64,000 bases of DNA from Candidatus Bathyarchaeota archaeon (GCA_025057795.1 JANXEP010000068.1:148153-212152), one strand, 5' to 3'. Positions 9,283 through 18,765 are shown, counted from the stretch's first letter. Notes: a model not told the origin generated them from the sequence alone. Translations and numbers: made by a program.

Positions 9283-9852
9283 TTGCAACGTGGAGCATCG
9301 GGCGTGATTAAAGTTTTAGACTTCATGTTTGAAAATTCAACGGTTAAAGTTATAGCTAACAGGAATTATCCCGAAGTTAGGCTTGGAGGGTTAACCGTAG
9401 GGCCTTTTGAGGAAGGAAACGAGTATGAGGTGTATTTTTGGGTTGCCCGTGAGCTTGAAAAATTCGGAATAGTTCGTTTACGAAATGAAGAACTTCTGGA
9501 CGTCTCAAAACTTTACAAAATCCACTGGAAGGAGCGGGTTCAAACCGTCGGGCAAATGTCTGAACTTCCAGACAGCTTTTATCCAAAACTTCGCAGATAC
9601 CTTGCAGACTTAAAGAAGGAAGTTGTTAAAAATCCTGAAAAAATGAGGGAGTACGAAAAAGCGAAGTACCTAGCATTAGACATTATAAACTTGCGGATGA
9701 AAAAAATTGTTTCAATCGCATCCGCCCCAGCCCAGACGGGACAAGTTCTAAAAAACTTTACAAGCGAGGAAAGATTTCTCTACGAAAAGATTTTCAAGCT
9801 AATAAGTAAGTGGAGGACTCAGCTACTGGAGCATGAGGTTGAACCATCATGA
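9283..9852 (+). CDS. gins23: GINS complex subunit, Gins23 type
   Basis: A subunit of the GINS tetramer that joins MCM and GAN/Cdc45 in the CMG helicase. A small beta-rich B domain comes first (YPEVRLGGLTVGPFEEG, YFWVARELEKFGIVRL), followed by a helical A domain (LPDSFYPKLRRYLADL). This B-to-A order is the Psf2/Psf3 (Gins23) arrangement, opposite to the subunit at 15042-15581. The TTG at 9283 is about eight bases after a strong GGAGGGG. A more upstream TTG (9265) and downstream GTG (9304) or ATG (9325) are possible. Its last four bases overlap mcm. Confidence 0.85.
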   Translation: MQRGASGVIKVLDFMFENSTVKVIANRNYPEVRLGGLTVGPFEEGNEYEVYFWVARELEKFGIVRLRNEELLDVSKLYKIHWKERVQTVGQMSELPDSFYPKLRRYLADLKKEVVKNPEKMREYEKAKYLALDIINLRMKKIVSIASAPAQTGQVLKNFTSEERFLYEKIFKLISKWRTQLLEHEVEPS

Positions 9853-11879
9853 CGGAATTGGAGGCTATAGATCCCCAAGAACGCTTCTTAGAACTCTTTA
9901 AAACTGAAAAGTATCGCCAAAGAATTTCGCAGTTGGCCATTTCTGGAAAAACGTCCCTTATAGTTGAGTTTGAGGACATTCTCACCTTTGACCACAGACT
10001 TGCCAATGAACTTTTAGAAAAGCCTGAAACCTACCTGAGGCATGCGGATAACGCCGCGCAGAATCAGCTGAGCATAGAGGCGCCCGAATATGCGGAGAAG
10101 CAGAAAGTAACCGTCAGAATTGTGAGGCTATTAGAGGCAGCCCCCCTGCGGAAACTCGGTGCGGCTCACATAGGAAAACTGGTGATGGTTGAGGGCATTG
10201 TTGTGCGTTCCACGCCTGTCCGCCCCATGGTTATGAAAGCAGCTTTTAAATGTCGGGGATGCGGGAACATAACCTACGTGGATCAGACAGGTTCTTTTCT
10301 GAAGGCGCCTTTCGCGTGTTCAGATCCTTCTTGCAGAAGGAAAGGCTCCTTCGACTTTGTACAGGAAGAATCGGCTTTCGTGGACTCTCAAGACCTTCGG
10401 ATTCAGGAAAGGCCTGAAGACCTTCCGCCGGGTCAACTTCCAAGAACGTTGCATGTTAAACTTGTCGGAAGCGAGATAGTGGATGTAGCTAGGCCCGGAG
10501 ACCATGTCTCCATCGTTGGGATAGCCCGTGCAGCTGCCCCTTCCCTTCCGAGGGTGGGAAAGCTTCGCACTTTTGTTCTGCATTTGGATGCGAACTCCAT
10601 TGAAGTTTTGGGTAAGGAGCCTGAAGCAGCGCTTCCATCCCCTGAAGAGGAAAAACAAATTCTTGAGCTTGCAAAGGATCCGTGGATACATAGGAAGATA
10701 ATAAATTCCATTGCGCCCTCAATCTACGGGTATGATCACATAAAAGAGGCTATAATGTATCTCCTCTTTGGCGGAGTTCAAAAAACCCTCCCGGATATAA
10801 CAATAAGGGGGGAGTTGAACGTTCTTTTGATAGGTGATCCTGGAACCGCAAAATCTCAGCTTCTGCAATATGTGGCAAGAATAGCCCCGAGGGGATTGTA
10901 CACTTCTGGAAGGGGAACAACAGCGGCTGGTTTAACCGCGGCGGTTATCCGCGAAAAAGGCGGCGGAATGAGCCTTGAAGCTGGGGCTCTGGTGCTCGCA
11001 GACAAGGGAATCGCTTGCATCGACGAAATTGATAAGATGCGCCCTGAAGACCGAGTTGCAATTCACGAAGCCATGGAGCAGCACACAGTTTCCGTGGCTA
11101 AAGGCGGCATTGTGGCGACACTTAACGCGAGGACAGCTATCCTTGCGGCTGCAAACCCGTCCCTTGGAAGATACGAGCCCCACCGCACTGTGGCTGAAAA
11201 CATTTCGCTGCCAGTAACCATCCTTTCAAGGTTTGATTTAATATTTGTTTTAAGGGATGTCCCGAACAAAGAGCTAGACAGCAAAATGTCGGAGCACATT
11301 CTTGAAATACACAGGAAAGGAATAAGTCCCGAAGAGCCCCCAATACCCGTCGAACTTCTACGCAAATATGTAAGCTATGCTAAGGGAATAGAGCCTGTCT
11401 TAACCAACGATGCGCTGCGCCGCATAAAGGATTTCTATTTGACTATGCGCTCGGTCAGCGAAACAGAGGGCTCCCCAATAGCCATAACAGCCCGTCAACT
11501 TGAATCCCTCATACGTATAGCTGAAGCCAGAGCGCGTGCATGCCTAAGAAAGGAGGTACTGGCAGAAGACGCGGAAGCCGCTATAAACATAATGAAGAGG
11601 TCTCTAGAGGAGGTTGGGATAGACCTTTCCTCTTACAAGTTCGACATTGACATAATAATGACTGGGAAATCTAAGAGCCTACGTGATAAACTTCACGCAG
11701 TGCTCTCGCTGTTAACTGAAATGGAGAAAGAAACGGGATATGTTGAAAAAGCGGCGCTTTTGAACAGGTTAGAAATGGAATACAAGATTCCAAGGAATGA
11801 AGCGGAACGACTGATCAGCCAGCTTCAACGTGAAGGAACCGTTTATGAGCCTAGGGACGGCTACATAAAAAAGACTTAA
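9849..11879 (+). CDS. mcm: MCM replicative helicase
   Basis: The 676-residue hexameric DNA helicase. The N-terminal domain has a zinc site at C135, C138, C157 and C162. The AAA+ domain shows Walker A GDPGTAKSQ at 329-337, Walker B CIDEIDKM around 390-397, sensor LAAANPSLGRY and the arginine finger SRFDLIF. A C-terminal winged-helix tail ends in REGTVYEPRDGYIKK. No intein is present. It overlaps the GINS gene by four bases, the classic archaeal gins-mcm coupling. Confidence 0.98.
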   Translation: MTELEAIDPQERFLELFKTEKYRQRISQLAISGKTSLIVEFEDILTFDHRLANELLEKPETYLRHADNAAQNQLSIEAPEYAEKQKVTVRIVRLLEAAPLRKLGAAHIGKLVMVEGIVVRSTPVRPMVMKAAFKCRGCGNITYVDQTGSFLKAPFACSDPSCRRKGSFDFVQEESAFVDSQDLRIQERPEDLPPGQLPRTLHVKLVGSEIVDVARPGDHVSIVGIARAAAPSLPRVGKLRTFVLHLDANSIEVLGKEPEAALPSPEEEKQILELAKDPWIHRKIINSIAPSIYGYDHIKEAIMYLLFGGVQKTLPDITIRGELNVLLIGDPGTAKSQLLQYVARIAPRGLYTSGRGTTAAGLTAAVIREKGGGMSLEAGALVLADKGIACIDEIDKMRPEDRVAIHEAMEQHTVSVAKGGIVATLNARTAILAAANPSLGRYEPHRTVAENISLPVTILSRFDLIFVLRDVPNKELDSKMSEHILEIHRKGISPEEPPIPVELLRKYVSYAKGIEPVLTNDALRRIKDFYLTMRSVSETEGSPIAITARQLESLIRIAEARARACLRKEVLAEDAEAAINIMKRSLEEVGIDLSSYKFDIDIIMTGKSKSLRDKLHAVLSLLTEMEKETGYVEKAALLNRLEMEYKIPRNEAERLISQLQREGTVYEPRDGYIKKT

Positions 11880-11900
11880 AAAACTCGCGAAAAGCATTCG

Positions 11901-12482
11901 TCAGCCAGACGCTTCAACGTTAACTTCCACATAATACTGGGCATTAACGGTGAACACAGTTATACCTATAGTCCTGCCAACATCGTTGGAGGATATGCTG
12001 TCAGGATTGTGAATGTACACAACTAAGGTCCAACCTGATTTCAAGGTTAAGTCATTGTTGGCTTGTGTAAAATTCTCTGAAGGGCCAAGATATCTGAATG
12101 TTTCCCTCCACATATCATCCGTCATGCTGGTAACAGGAACCGCTGTGGCGTTTAGGTCAGCTTGAACCGTGACGCTTGACGTTTTCCAGTAGTAAACATT
12201 TGACCATGAGCATTCTTGGCCTCTGACCGCAATCTTATCAATAACAACATCTCTCCCACCAGTGTTCAAAATAACCAGTCCTGCGGCGGACCAGCGACCA
12301 GTAGAGTTATACCATATGTGCTGCTTGTTGATGAGTAAGGATTCTTCTTGAACCCTAGTTGAGGTAACGTTTATGGCGTAAAATGTGACAACAGTCGCAA
12401 GGAGCACTGAAACTACAAGAATTATAAGGGTGGAAACTACGACACTTAAACCTCTTCTGCCTTTAAAGAGAGGCAGCTGCAT
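11901..12482 (-). CDS. Type IV pilin-like/archaellin-like protein
   Basis: A 193-residue protein with a class III signal peptide: a short positive leader (MQLPLFKGRRG) just before a long hydrophobic helix (LSVVVSTLIILVVSVLLATVV). This is what archaeal prepilin peptidases cleave, probably after the last glycine. The remainder is beta-rich with several N-x-S/T sequons, so it is likely an extracellular filament subunit or pseudopilin. No secretion ATPase or platform gene is adjacent; it sits alone among replication genes. It converges with mcm. Confidence 0.75.
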   Translation of the reverse strand: MQLPLFKGRRGLSVVVSTLIILVVSVLLATVVTFYAINVTSTRVQEESLLINKQHIWYNSTGRWSAAGLVILNTGGRDVVIDKIAVRGQECSWSNVYYWKTSSVTVQADLNATAVPVTSMTDDMWRETFRYLGPSENFTQANNDLTLKSGWTLVVYIHNPDSISSNDVGRTIGITVFTVNAQYYVEVNVEASG

Positions 12483-12673
12483 AGACTTGTCCCCAACACG
12501 AGTTTATCCGTCACTTAAATGATGAAAAATATTTAATATCATTTGTACGTCACAAGAGATAAGCAATCTAAAAATTTTTATTCTAACCGTTTATCCGAAT
12601 TAAGAATTTTTTTAGAATATTACAGAACTAAATTTTCTGGCAACTTGCATTTTGCCAAGGATTATGTTGGGAC

Positions 12674-13444
12674 TTAAGAAATATAGGTGATTTTCTTTTC
12701 CTCGCTTTTACGCATTTCCACAGCTTGCATGGCTCTTTTCTCCTCAATTTTCTGTAAACGGGCAACCATGCTTTCCGCCTTGGCGATTTCTTCATCTAAA
12801 CCTGAAAGGTCAACGTTGATTTTCAAAAATTTGATGAGAACCTCTAAAACGCTTTTAGCTGCCTTTGGATCCGGCAGGTATCCCCGTGTTTCGCCTAAAA
12901 GGCAAAGGGCGTCGATTCTCCGGAAAGACGCCAAACCTAAAATCAGTCCGGCGGTGCCGACTATGGGGCTTCCCATGGGACTTATTATGGCATTGACTTT
13001 TAAGGCTTGTTCTAAGAGATTTCGGTTGTTGGCGGCGGCTACAACCTTAGGCTTGTCTTTCGTTTCCATTCTATAGCCGCCCAATGTTATGATTAGCTTT
13101 ACGCCGTGCCGTTCAGCCAAATCCAATATGCTGTTGGAAATTTCATATTGTCCCTCAATGGTCTGTGCTTGGCTGTCACCAGTGAAAAGGATCAAGTCGC
13201 TTTGGCCCTTATCGTTTCTCCAATAATAGAAGGCGCCGCGTAGAAGCCTAACGCTTCCTTTACGATTTACAAGTACAAAGTACGGGAAGTGGGGTGAATA
13301 AAGGTGTGCAAACTTTTGAGCTTTTAACTGTTTAATCAGGTATCGAGTGGCAATCTTGCCAACAAGTCCAAGGCCGGGCAGCCCTTCAATCATAACGGGG
13401 TTATTTAACTCAACCCTCACGAGTTCTTTAATGAAGGTTTTCAA
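12674..13444 (-). CDS. PAC2-family protein (proteasome assembly chaperone-like)
   Basis: A 256-residue PAC2 domain protein, shown by VMIEGLPGLGLVGKIATRYLI at the N-terminus, ILFTGDSQAQT, and GGYRMETK. Eukaryotic PAC2 proteins assist 20S proteasome assembly; the archaeal role is not settled. The C-terminal 40 residues are a charged coiled coil (EEIAKAESMVARLQKIEEKR). The TTG start at 13444 follows the nop10 stop by two bases. The order aIF2a, nop10, PAC2 is widely conserved in archaea. Confidence 0.9.
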   Translation of the reverse strand: MKTFIKELVRVELNNPVMIEGLPGLGLVGKIATRYLIKQLKAQKFAHLYSPHFPYFVLVNRKGSVRLLRGAFYYWRNDKGQSDLILFTGDSQAQTIEGQYEISNSILDLAERHGVKLIITLGGYRMETKDKPKVVAAANNRNLLEQALKVNAIISPMGSPIVGTAGLILGLASFRRIDALCLLGETRGYLPDPKAAKSVLEVLIKFLKINVDLSGLDEEIAKAESMVARLQKIEEKRAMQAVEMRKSEEKKITYIS

Positions 13445-13446
13445 TT

Positions 13447-13611
13447 CTATTTACCTCTTTTTAAGGCCATCCTATACTTTAAGTATTTATCATCTGGGGA
13501 AAATTTTGGCGGGTGGGGCACGCGAACCGTCTCCCCACAATAGGGACATTTATCCTTCTTTAACGTGTAATTTCCACACTTTATGCAGACTCTTAAAAGC
13601 CAAACCGTTAT
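13447..13611 (-). CDS. nop10: H/ACA RNP protein Nop10, apparent ATA start
   Basis: A 54-residue zinc-ribbon protein of box H/ACA ribonucleoproteins, which guide rRNA pseudouridylation with Cbf5, Gar1 and L7Ae. The sequence is unmistakable: WLLRVCIKCGNYTLKKDKCP, then CGETVRVPHPPKFSPDDKY. Zinc ligands are the CIKC and CPYC pairs. No ATG, GTG or TTG exists at the 5' end in this frame. An ATA at 13611-13609 lies about four bases after AGGAGGG and overlaps the aIF2a stop (ATAA), mimicking the usual ATGA coupling. It lies between aIF2a and PAC2, its normal neighbours. Confidence 0.85.
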   Translation of the reverse strand: MTVWLLRVCIKCGNYTLKKDKCPYCGETVRVPHPPKFSPDDKYLKYRMALKRGK

Positions 13612-14396
13612 TTTTCCCTCCTGAAAACTCCCTGACCGCCGGCTTTAACAACGTTTGAAATGACTGTTTCAGCAATTCTTTGCAGAAGCGCCTCTGCACG
13701 TTTATAGTTTTCGTCTAAAACCTCGATGCAGTATTTTGGAGCCGCAACAACGTAGAACCTAACCTTCGACCCTTTCATTTTCTCAGATTTCTTGGCGTTT
13801 AGAAAGGCTTCCTTTATAACTCTCACTCCATCCGGCTTTAGGCAACGAAGTTCCACTATGCCCGTAACTTTAACCATGGGTGGGCGTATTCTCTCCTTTG
13901 CAACTTCAGCGAAAACATTTGCCAGTTCTTCTGGTACACCAATTTTTGTTAAAACTTCCACACCTTCCTTCGCAACTTTTTCAAAGCCCTCGTACAACCC
14001 ATATTCTTTCTCGACGAGCGCTCCGGCCTTTTCGTAAACTTCTTCCAGCGGCAAGCCGGCTTTTTCCGCCACGATGTGCAGTAGCGCTTCGCCCTTTCTC
14101 TCCCTTTTCCATGAAAGCATCTTCTCTATTTTCTCCCTCTGTGTAACCCTTCTCAGGGATAGGTCTATATGCCCCTTTTCAGGGTCAACGCGTAAAACTT
14201 TTAAAACAACTTTTTGGCCTTCCCGAACAAAATCCCGAATATTTCTAATCCATGAAGATGCCACTTCAGAAACATGCAGGAGGCCCCTTTTGTCATATTC
14301 GTCTAGTTTCACGTAAGCGCCGTAATCGGCAACAGTTTCCACTGTACATATGACCAAATCGCCGACTTCAGGCCACTCGGGTTTTTTGAAAGCCAT
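13608..14396 (-). CDS. eif2a: Translation initiation factor aIF2 alpha subunit
   Basis: The 262-residue alpha subunit of the heterotrimer that delivers initiator tRNA to the ribosome. An N-terminal S1/OB domain (PEVGDLVICTVETVADYGAYV, LLHVSEVASSWIRNIRDFVREGQ) is followed by a helical domain and a C-terminal alpha/beta domain (VKVTGIVELRCLKPDGVRVI). Length is normal. It is followed by nop10 with a stop/start overlap and preceded by S27e, the conserved archaeal translation cluster. Confidence 0.96.
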   Translation of the reverse strand: MAFKKPEWPEVGDLVICTVETVADYGAYVKLDEYDKRGLLHVSEVASSWIRNIRDFVREGQKVVLKVLRVDPEKGHIDLSLRRVTQREKIEKMLSWKRERKGEALLHIVAEKAGLPLEEVYEKAGALVEKEYGLYEGFEKVAKEGVEVLTKIGVPEELANVFAEVAKERIRPPMVKVTGIVELRCLKPDGVRVIKEAFLNAKKSEKMKGSKVRFYVVAAPKYCIEVLDENYKRAEALLQRIAETVISNVVKAGGQGVFRREK

Positions 14397-14407
14397 ATCT
14401 TTTCACT

Positions 14408-14605
14408 TCACTCAAAGGTTGCAACCACTTCGCCCTTTATCACCGCCTTTCCGCCGGAGGGTTCGGCCAGTTCAGCTCCGCAAACGTTACAGTTAACCCT
14501 GTTCACGGCGTGGCTGAAAACCATCTGCTCGTTGCCGCATTTTAAACATTTAATTCTTAGGAAGTTGCTTCTCGGTCTTGGAATAAGCCTCTCCCATTCA
14601 GACAT
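14408..14605 (-). CDS. rps27e: Ribosomal protein S27e
   Basis: A 65-residue zinc-ribbon ribosomal protein of the small subunit. Zinc ligands are C20, C23, C39 and C42 ([34 protein letters not shown]). Length is typical. It is 11 bases upstream of the aIF2a gene and directly downstream of L44e on the same strand. Confidence 0.97.
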   Translation of the reverse strand: MSEWERLIPRPRSNFLRIKCLKCGNEQMVFSHAVNRVNCNVCGAELAEPSGGKAVIKGEVVATFE

Positions 14606-14624
14606 AAATGCACCCCTATCCCTT

Positions 14625-14900
14625 CTAAGCGATGACGAGTTTCCTTAGCCTAATACCCTCCTTATGTCTCGTATAACCGCAAACCTTGCATTTTAGCTTT
14701 AAAGTCTGCTTTTTTGTGGTTTTGGCAAACTTCCGCTGAAGGGGATATTTCTGTCCTCCGTAGCCCTTCTTTTCCCGTTCATGGTGTCTTTCTCCTTTAG
14801 CCAAGGCCCTCCGCTTCCCAGCCTTGTATAGGGAAACTGTATGGATTTGATGGGTTTTGCAACGGGGGCAGTAGGTTCTGATTTCCTTAGGCACATTCAC
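14625..14900 (-). CDS. rpl44e: Ribosomal protein L44e
   Basis: A 91-residue large-subunit protein with two CxxC pairs ([15 protein letters not shown] near the start and [14 protein letters not shown] near the end) and a basic, glycine-rich middle ([15 protein letters not shown]). The frame is open to 14945, but GTG at 14900 gives the usual N-terminus ([14 protein letters not shown]) and family length. It heads the L44e-S27e-aIF2a-nop10-PAC2 run. Confidence 0.95.
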   Translation of the reverse strand: MNVPKEIRTYCPRCKTHQIHTVSLYKAGKRRALAKGERHHEREKKGYGGQKYPLQRKFAKTTKKQTLKLKCKVCGYTRHKEGIRLRKLVIA

Positions 14901-15041
14901 TTTGAACCACTCTCTTAGCTTTCCATTAAGAAAGCGAACGCACACTTATACTTTTTCTAATAGCAGAATTCACATTTTGGGCTTAAAAGGCTTTAAAAGT
15001 TGTTAAACTGTTGACCGAAAAGGTTTAAAGCGTTTAAATCG

Positions 15042-15581
15042 CTAGCTGATTTCAACTTTTTCAGCTAAACCTTGTTTTATAAGAATTTTGGCGTTTTCAA
15101 CGGGTATTGAGGCGACATCTTGGGGCTTGTAGGGACCGTAGATTTTCATGTCTAAGCCGACTATTTCCGGAATTTCTCCCAGAAAGCGTAAAACAACCAT
15201 TTTGTGGCTAACCTTCGAGTTTGCAGCGGGCTCTTTGAATGTCGATTTAACAAAGCTTTGATAGGATTCCGTTAAGGATAACAGCTTCAAGAAGTCTTCT
15301 TCCTTAACCTCTGTTAGAGATGCTAAAAGTTTTATGTCATCGGCAGCTTTCGCAACAAGTTTTCTGTAACGTATTCTCGCCAAGTCGCTGAGCATGCGCT
15401 TAACATTTTGCTCTTCAATTTTTAGGAGATGGGCTTTCGCTGTCTTCTTGTCAAGCATCCTGTGCTCTTCTGCAAGTTTTTTAAGGTATTCCGCAATCCT
15501 TGAAACAAAATCTCTGGGAAGTTCATCAAGTTCTCTGCTCGCTACTTCCTTTTTCCAGACGTTATAGAGTTCTTCATACAT
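15042..15581 (-). CDS. gins15: GINS complex subunit, Gins15 (Gins51) type
   Basis: A 179-residue GINS subunit with the A-to-B domain order of Sld5/Psf1. The helical A domain comes first (LDELPRDFVSRIAEYLKKL, MLSDLARIRYRKLVAKAADD). The small beta B domain is at the C-terminus (KMVVLRFLGEIPEIVGLDMK, YGPYKPQDVASIP). It complements the Gins23-type subunit at 9283-9852. Its ATG overlaps the priS stop (TAATG), the conserved priS-gins15 pairing of archaea. Confidence 0.93.
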   Translation of the reverse strand: MYEELYNVWKKEVASRELDELPRDFVSRIAEYLKKLAEEHRMLDKKTAKAHLLKIEEQNVKRMLSDLARIRYRKLVAKAADDIKLLASLTEVKEEDFLKLLSLTESYQSFVKSTFKEPAANSKVSHKMVVLRFLGEIPEIVGLDMKIYGPYKPQDVASIPVENAKILIKQGLAEKVEIS

Positions 15582-16807
15582 TATTCCAGAACCTCTGCTT
15601 TATTTTTGCAGATAAGCAGCACAGCCGCGGATATTGGGAGTTCAACTTTTTGATTTTTGAATGGGCCAAAGGTTTCGCCGTTTAGCCTAAACCTTGGGGC
15701 GTCAGACACTTGTAAAATTACTGTGCCTTTCTTAAAAGCTGTAGCTTTTGTGAAAGGATCAAAGTCTTCGATCTCCTTTGTTGAAAGCCATGTCTTCTTG
15801 AAACCTGTTTTACCATGCAATGTTTCAGGCAGTCTAATCAAACGATGAATATCTGTTGTAACTACAGAATCGATTTTCGCGGACTTCATTTGCACCGCGT
15901 ATTCAGCTATTTTCCTAAACGTCTCCAGGCCGACGCCGGCGACGCCTCCCCACGCCCCAGAATCTATCCAATTTTTTAAAAGCCTGTCCTTGTTCTGCGC
16001 CAATTTTCTGGCAATATTCTGCTTAAGCCCGATTTTTCTAAAATCCTCCTCGTCTGCCTTGAGGATTAAGTTTTTTAGCTCCGTGTTTAGGCGTCTGCTC
16101 CATCCATAAGTGTTTCGTTCGAAAATTATCCGTGTTTCCATTCTTCCTTTGCTTTTATGACGGGGCATAACCTCAAAACCTAAGCACGTCACATAATCAA
16201 CTATCTCCTTCCGCGCATTAGCATCAAGACCTTTCACAGTTTCGCTCTCAATCTGAACGTGGTAACCCCGATGCCCCGAAAAAAATACCTGAACCTCTTT
16301 ATCAGAGAAACCAAAATCGCTCATAAGCATGTCTAAAAGCTTTATGATTTCCATTTTTGCGGCATTCAGACAGATTTCGCAAGGCCATGTGACTACACTG
16401 AACTTTTCACCGTTGCAGATGGGACATTTTTCAGGGGTTAACCCTTTTCCAGAAAAGTTGCAGTCGCCGCAGGTCCACTCGTCGTGAATTTTATTGCAGC
16501 TTGTGGGTATGTGGTCTGCATCTATGTCAAATATTAAGTCCGCGCCTAGCCATCCTTTCTTATCCATTTCAGCCTCAGGGTTTTCGTAGTAAGCGCAAGA
16601 ATAATAAGCGTCCATAGGGGTGGAACTCTCCAAAAACCTTTTCAAATCGTCAATTCGGCTGAAACTTTTGTGACGGAGCATAAAACCTTCAAAAGAAAGG
16701 AAACCGAACTCGCGTCTTTCTATTTCAGGAAAAACTTTGGGGTCGTAACCATGCTTATAATAATCTTTAAACAAGTTTTGGACAAAGATTTGAGATTTTA
16801 GGTTCAT
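15581..16807 (-). CDS. priS: DNA primase small (catalytic) subunit PriS
   Basis: The 408-residue catalytic subunit that synthesises primers. Metal-binding aspartates D94 and D96 lie in LIFDIDADH. A zinc knuckle is formed by C113, C116, C128 and C131, and the nucleotide-binding SGHRGYH sits at 177-183. Length is somewhat above the shortest archaeal PriS because of the complete zinc module and a C-terminal extension. It lies between priL upstream and gins15 downstream on the same strand. Confidence 0.97.
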   Translation of the reverse strand: MNLKSQIFVQNLFKDYYKHGYDPKVFPEIERREFGFLSFEGFMLRHKSFSRIDDLKRFLESSTPMDAYYSCAYYENPEAEMDKKGWLGADLIFDIDADHIPTSCNKIHDEWTCGDCNFSGKGLTPEKCPICNGEKFSVVTWPCEICLNAAKMEIIKLLDMLMSDFGFSDKEVQVFFSGHRGYHVQIESETVKGLDANARKEIVDYVTCLGFEVMPRHKSKGRMETRIIFERNTYGWSRRLNTELKNLILKADEEDFRKIGLKQNIARKLAQNKDRLLKNWIDSGAWGGVAGVGLETFRKIAEYAVQMKSAKIDSVVTTDIHRLIRLPETLHGKTGFKKTWLSTKEIEDFDPFTKATAFKKGTVILQVSDAPRFRLNGETFGPFKNQKVELPISAAVLLICKNKAEVLE

Positions 16808-16867
16808 CGTCCACCCGTCACCATGCTGGTTGAAGCCCTTAGGCTTTTAGCGGGCTTTTGCCTTAGC

Positions 16868-17926
16868 CTAGGCATGGGCAGTTGATGTTTTAATTTTTAG
16901 GCTGCGTTTGTAAAATTTTAGCGGATGGTTTATTGTTTTGCATAATTCGTTCTGGTTAAGGCAGACCCCGTGAGTTTTTAATGTTTCGCATCTCGGCGGA
17001 TTGTAGCGTGTCCTCGACCCCCTTTCACCAGCTATATGCTCCACTTGGTAACGGGTTAAGCGCTCTTTAAAGTCTGATGTTCCCTTGAAAAGTTCAATTA
17101 TGTTTTCCATTGGCATGCCTATGTTTATTAGGAAGGAGGTTAGGGTGAATCTCCCAATGTGGGATAAATGATGCCCTTTATACGCAGCTTCATATAGGGC
17201 TTTTATGCATGGCGGGAAAGCTTCCATCTTTATCGTCTTCGGGATTCCCTCTATTTCGGCTTTGCCCATTCTTTCAAGGGTTAAACTCCTCAGTTTTTCA
17301 GCCTTTTCCGTTATTTTTTGCGGCAGTTTAAGGGGTTCGTCTATCTCTAGGCGTTTCTCTATGTATCTTCTAACCTCTTCGCTTAGCAGCCTAACGGTCT
17401 CATTTTTTGTTAAGTAGACGTTTCCGCTTGCCAACGGCTTGTTCACCAGCTTCCATCTTCTTTCCCTAAGGTTCGCGGTATTTTTAAGGTAGTCTGTGAA
17501 GTGCAGTTTAAAAATGTACGGCGCATTTACTTCTTCCATGTCTACTGGGGCAATTTTCCAGTTGAAGTTTTTTGCAACAGCCAAGATTTTTTCTATAGGT
17601 TCAAGTTTTAAGTCGTTATATGCCTGTTTTGCCTCCGCCAGCGCATATCGCTTCTTTATGAACGGGTTCTCGGTGGCCGCTGCAAGGATTATCGCCGTTG
17701 GGAAGGATAAGATTTCTATCTCTTCATTCCCAAGTTTTCGGGTTACCGTTACTTTTAGAATTGCTTCATTTACCCTTTCTTCGGCGCGGTTCAAAATTTC
17801 GGTGTATTCCGCCTTTGCCAGGTCTTCAATCTTTAAGTCCAGAGTTTTTACGTATTCTGCTGCCTCTTTTAGGAAGGGGTACTTCGCCAAATCATTTTTT
17901 GTGAATTTTATTGTTGTGCGCTGCAT
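16868..17926 (-). CDS. priL: DNA primase large subunit PriL
   Basis: The 352-residue regulatory subunit of primase. The four cysteines of its C-terminal 4Fe-4S domain are present: C240 (PPCIKAL), C313 (PPRCETL), C322 (HGVC) and C329 (ELC). HHLSHIGRFTLTSFLINIG is the conserved core of that domain. The N-terminal helical region is typical. It begins seven bases after the PCNA stop, so PCNA, PriL, PriS and Gins15 probably share one transcript. Confidence 0.96.
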   Translation of the reverse strand: MQRTTIKFTKNDLAKYPFLKEAAEYVKTLDLKIEDLAKAEYTEILNRAEERVNEAILKVTVTRKLGNEEIEILSFPTAIILAAATENPFIKKRYALAEAKQAYNDLKLEPIEKILAVAKNFNWKIAPVDMEEVNAPYIFKLHFTDYLKNTANLRERRWKLVNKPLASGNVYLTKNETVRLLSEEVRRYIEKRLEIDEPLKLPQKITEKAEKLRSLTLERMGKAEIEGIPKTIKMEAFPPCIKALYEAAYKGHHLSHIGRFTLTSFLINIGMPMENIIELFKGTSDFKERLTRYQVEHIAGERGSRTRYNPPRCETLKTHGVCLNQNELCKTINHPLKFYKRSLKIKTSTAHA

Positions 17927-17933
17927 TTTTCCA

Positions 17934-18689
17934 CTATGCGGTTTCTATTCTAGGTGCAAGATAGAAAGCCAGTTTTCCCTCCCTTGCCTGTTGAAAGTCC
18001 AGTTTTATGGGCATGTCTGTTGAAAATTCCAATGTTGCTATATCTGATGTTGCGGATGCAGCCTTAATAATTTCTGAGAGATAGCTTAGGCTGAAAGTGG
18101 CCCTTGAAGGTTCTTTCACCTCCAAGTCCAGCAGGGCATCGCTTCCCTTCCTCATTTCTATGGTTGCCCCCATGAGGTCGCCTGCTGCTTGGAAGACCAG
18201 TTTTTCCAAGTCCGCTTCTATCCGTACATGGTCGCTTACGAGTTCAGCGTCCTCTATGGCTTGGCGCAGTCCATTCGTTGTAGCCTTAGCCCTAACGTTA
18301 AAGGGTATTTTTGGCGTGGGCACATCCTCTTCTGAAGCTTCAAGGGTTGGCATTGTAAAGTTTCGCACGTATTTTCCCGTAATCTTCAATTGTAAGCGTC
18401 CCGTTTTCTCGTCTAGGGCTAGCTCCACAACCTCGTCCTTGCCCACTCTCTTTAAAAGTTTAAGGAATTCTCCTATGTTTATGCACATTTTCGTTGGCTC
18501 TGTGCAGACGTATTCGTCAAAAACAGTTTTAGGCCATTCGAAATCCACCATGGCGACGCGCGACGGATCCATTGCCCGAAGTTTTATGTTTTCTGGCGTG
18601 ATTTGGAACGTGGCTTCATCAACGAGGATGGATATAGCTGTCGCCATGTCCCTTAAAAGTTTTGCATCTGCAACTTTAAGCTTAAACAT
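17934..18689 (-). CDS. pcn: DNA polymerase sliding clamp PCNA
   Basis: The 251-residue sliding clamp. MFKLKVADAKLLRDMATAIS begins the first clamp fold, LRAMDPSRVAMVDFEW is conserved, and the interdomain region (LKLLKRVGKDEVVELALD) and C-terminal LAPRIE motif are present. The frame is open upstream to 18893 through unrelated sequence. ATG 18689 is chosen because it follows GGAGGG and gives normal length. Only one PCNA is seen here, consistent with a homotrimer. It is first in the PCNA-PriL-PriS-Gins15 run. Confidence 0.97.
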   Translation of the reverse strand: MFKLKVADAKLLRDMATAISILVDEATFQITPENIKLRAMDPSRVAMVDFEWPKTVFDEYVCTEPTKMCINIGEFLKLLKRVGKDEVVELALDEKTGRLQLKITGKYVRNFTMPTLEASEEDVPTPKIPFNVRAKATTNGLRQAIEDAELVSDHVRIEADLEKLVFQAAGDLMGATIEMRKGSDALLDLEVKEPSRATFSLSYLSEIIKAASATSDIATLEFSTDMPIKLDFQQAREGKLAFYLAPRIETA

Positions 18690-18765
18690 GCTTCTCCCTC
18701 CTAATGGGTATGCTTTTGCTGTTATAAAACTTTCACATTCAAAATGACTTGAAATTATGCGTCTT

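Noticed and set aside
9108..9326. N-terminal extension of rfcS
   Set aside because: It overlaps the divergent GINS gene and its promoter, and RFC small subunits begin near the WAEKYRPKTL motif.
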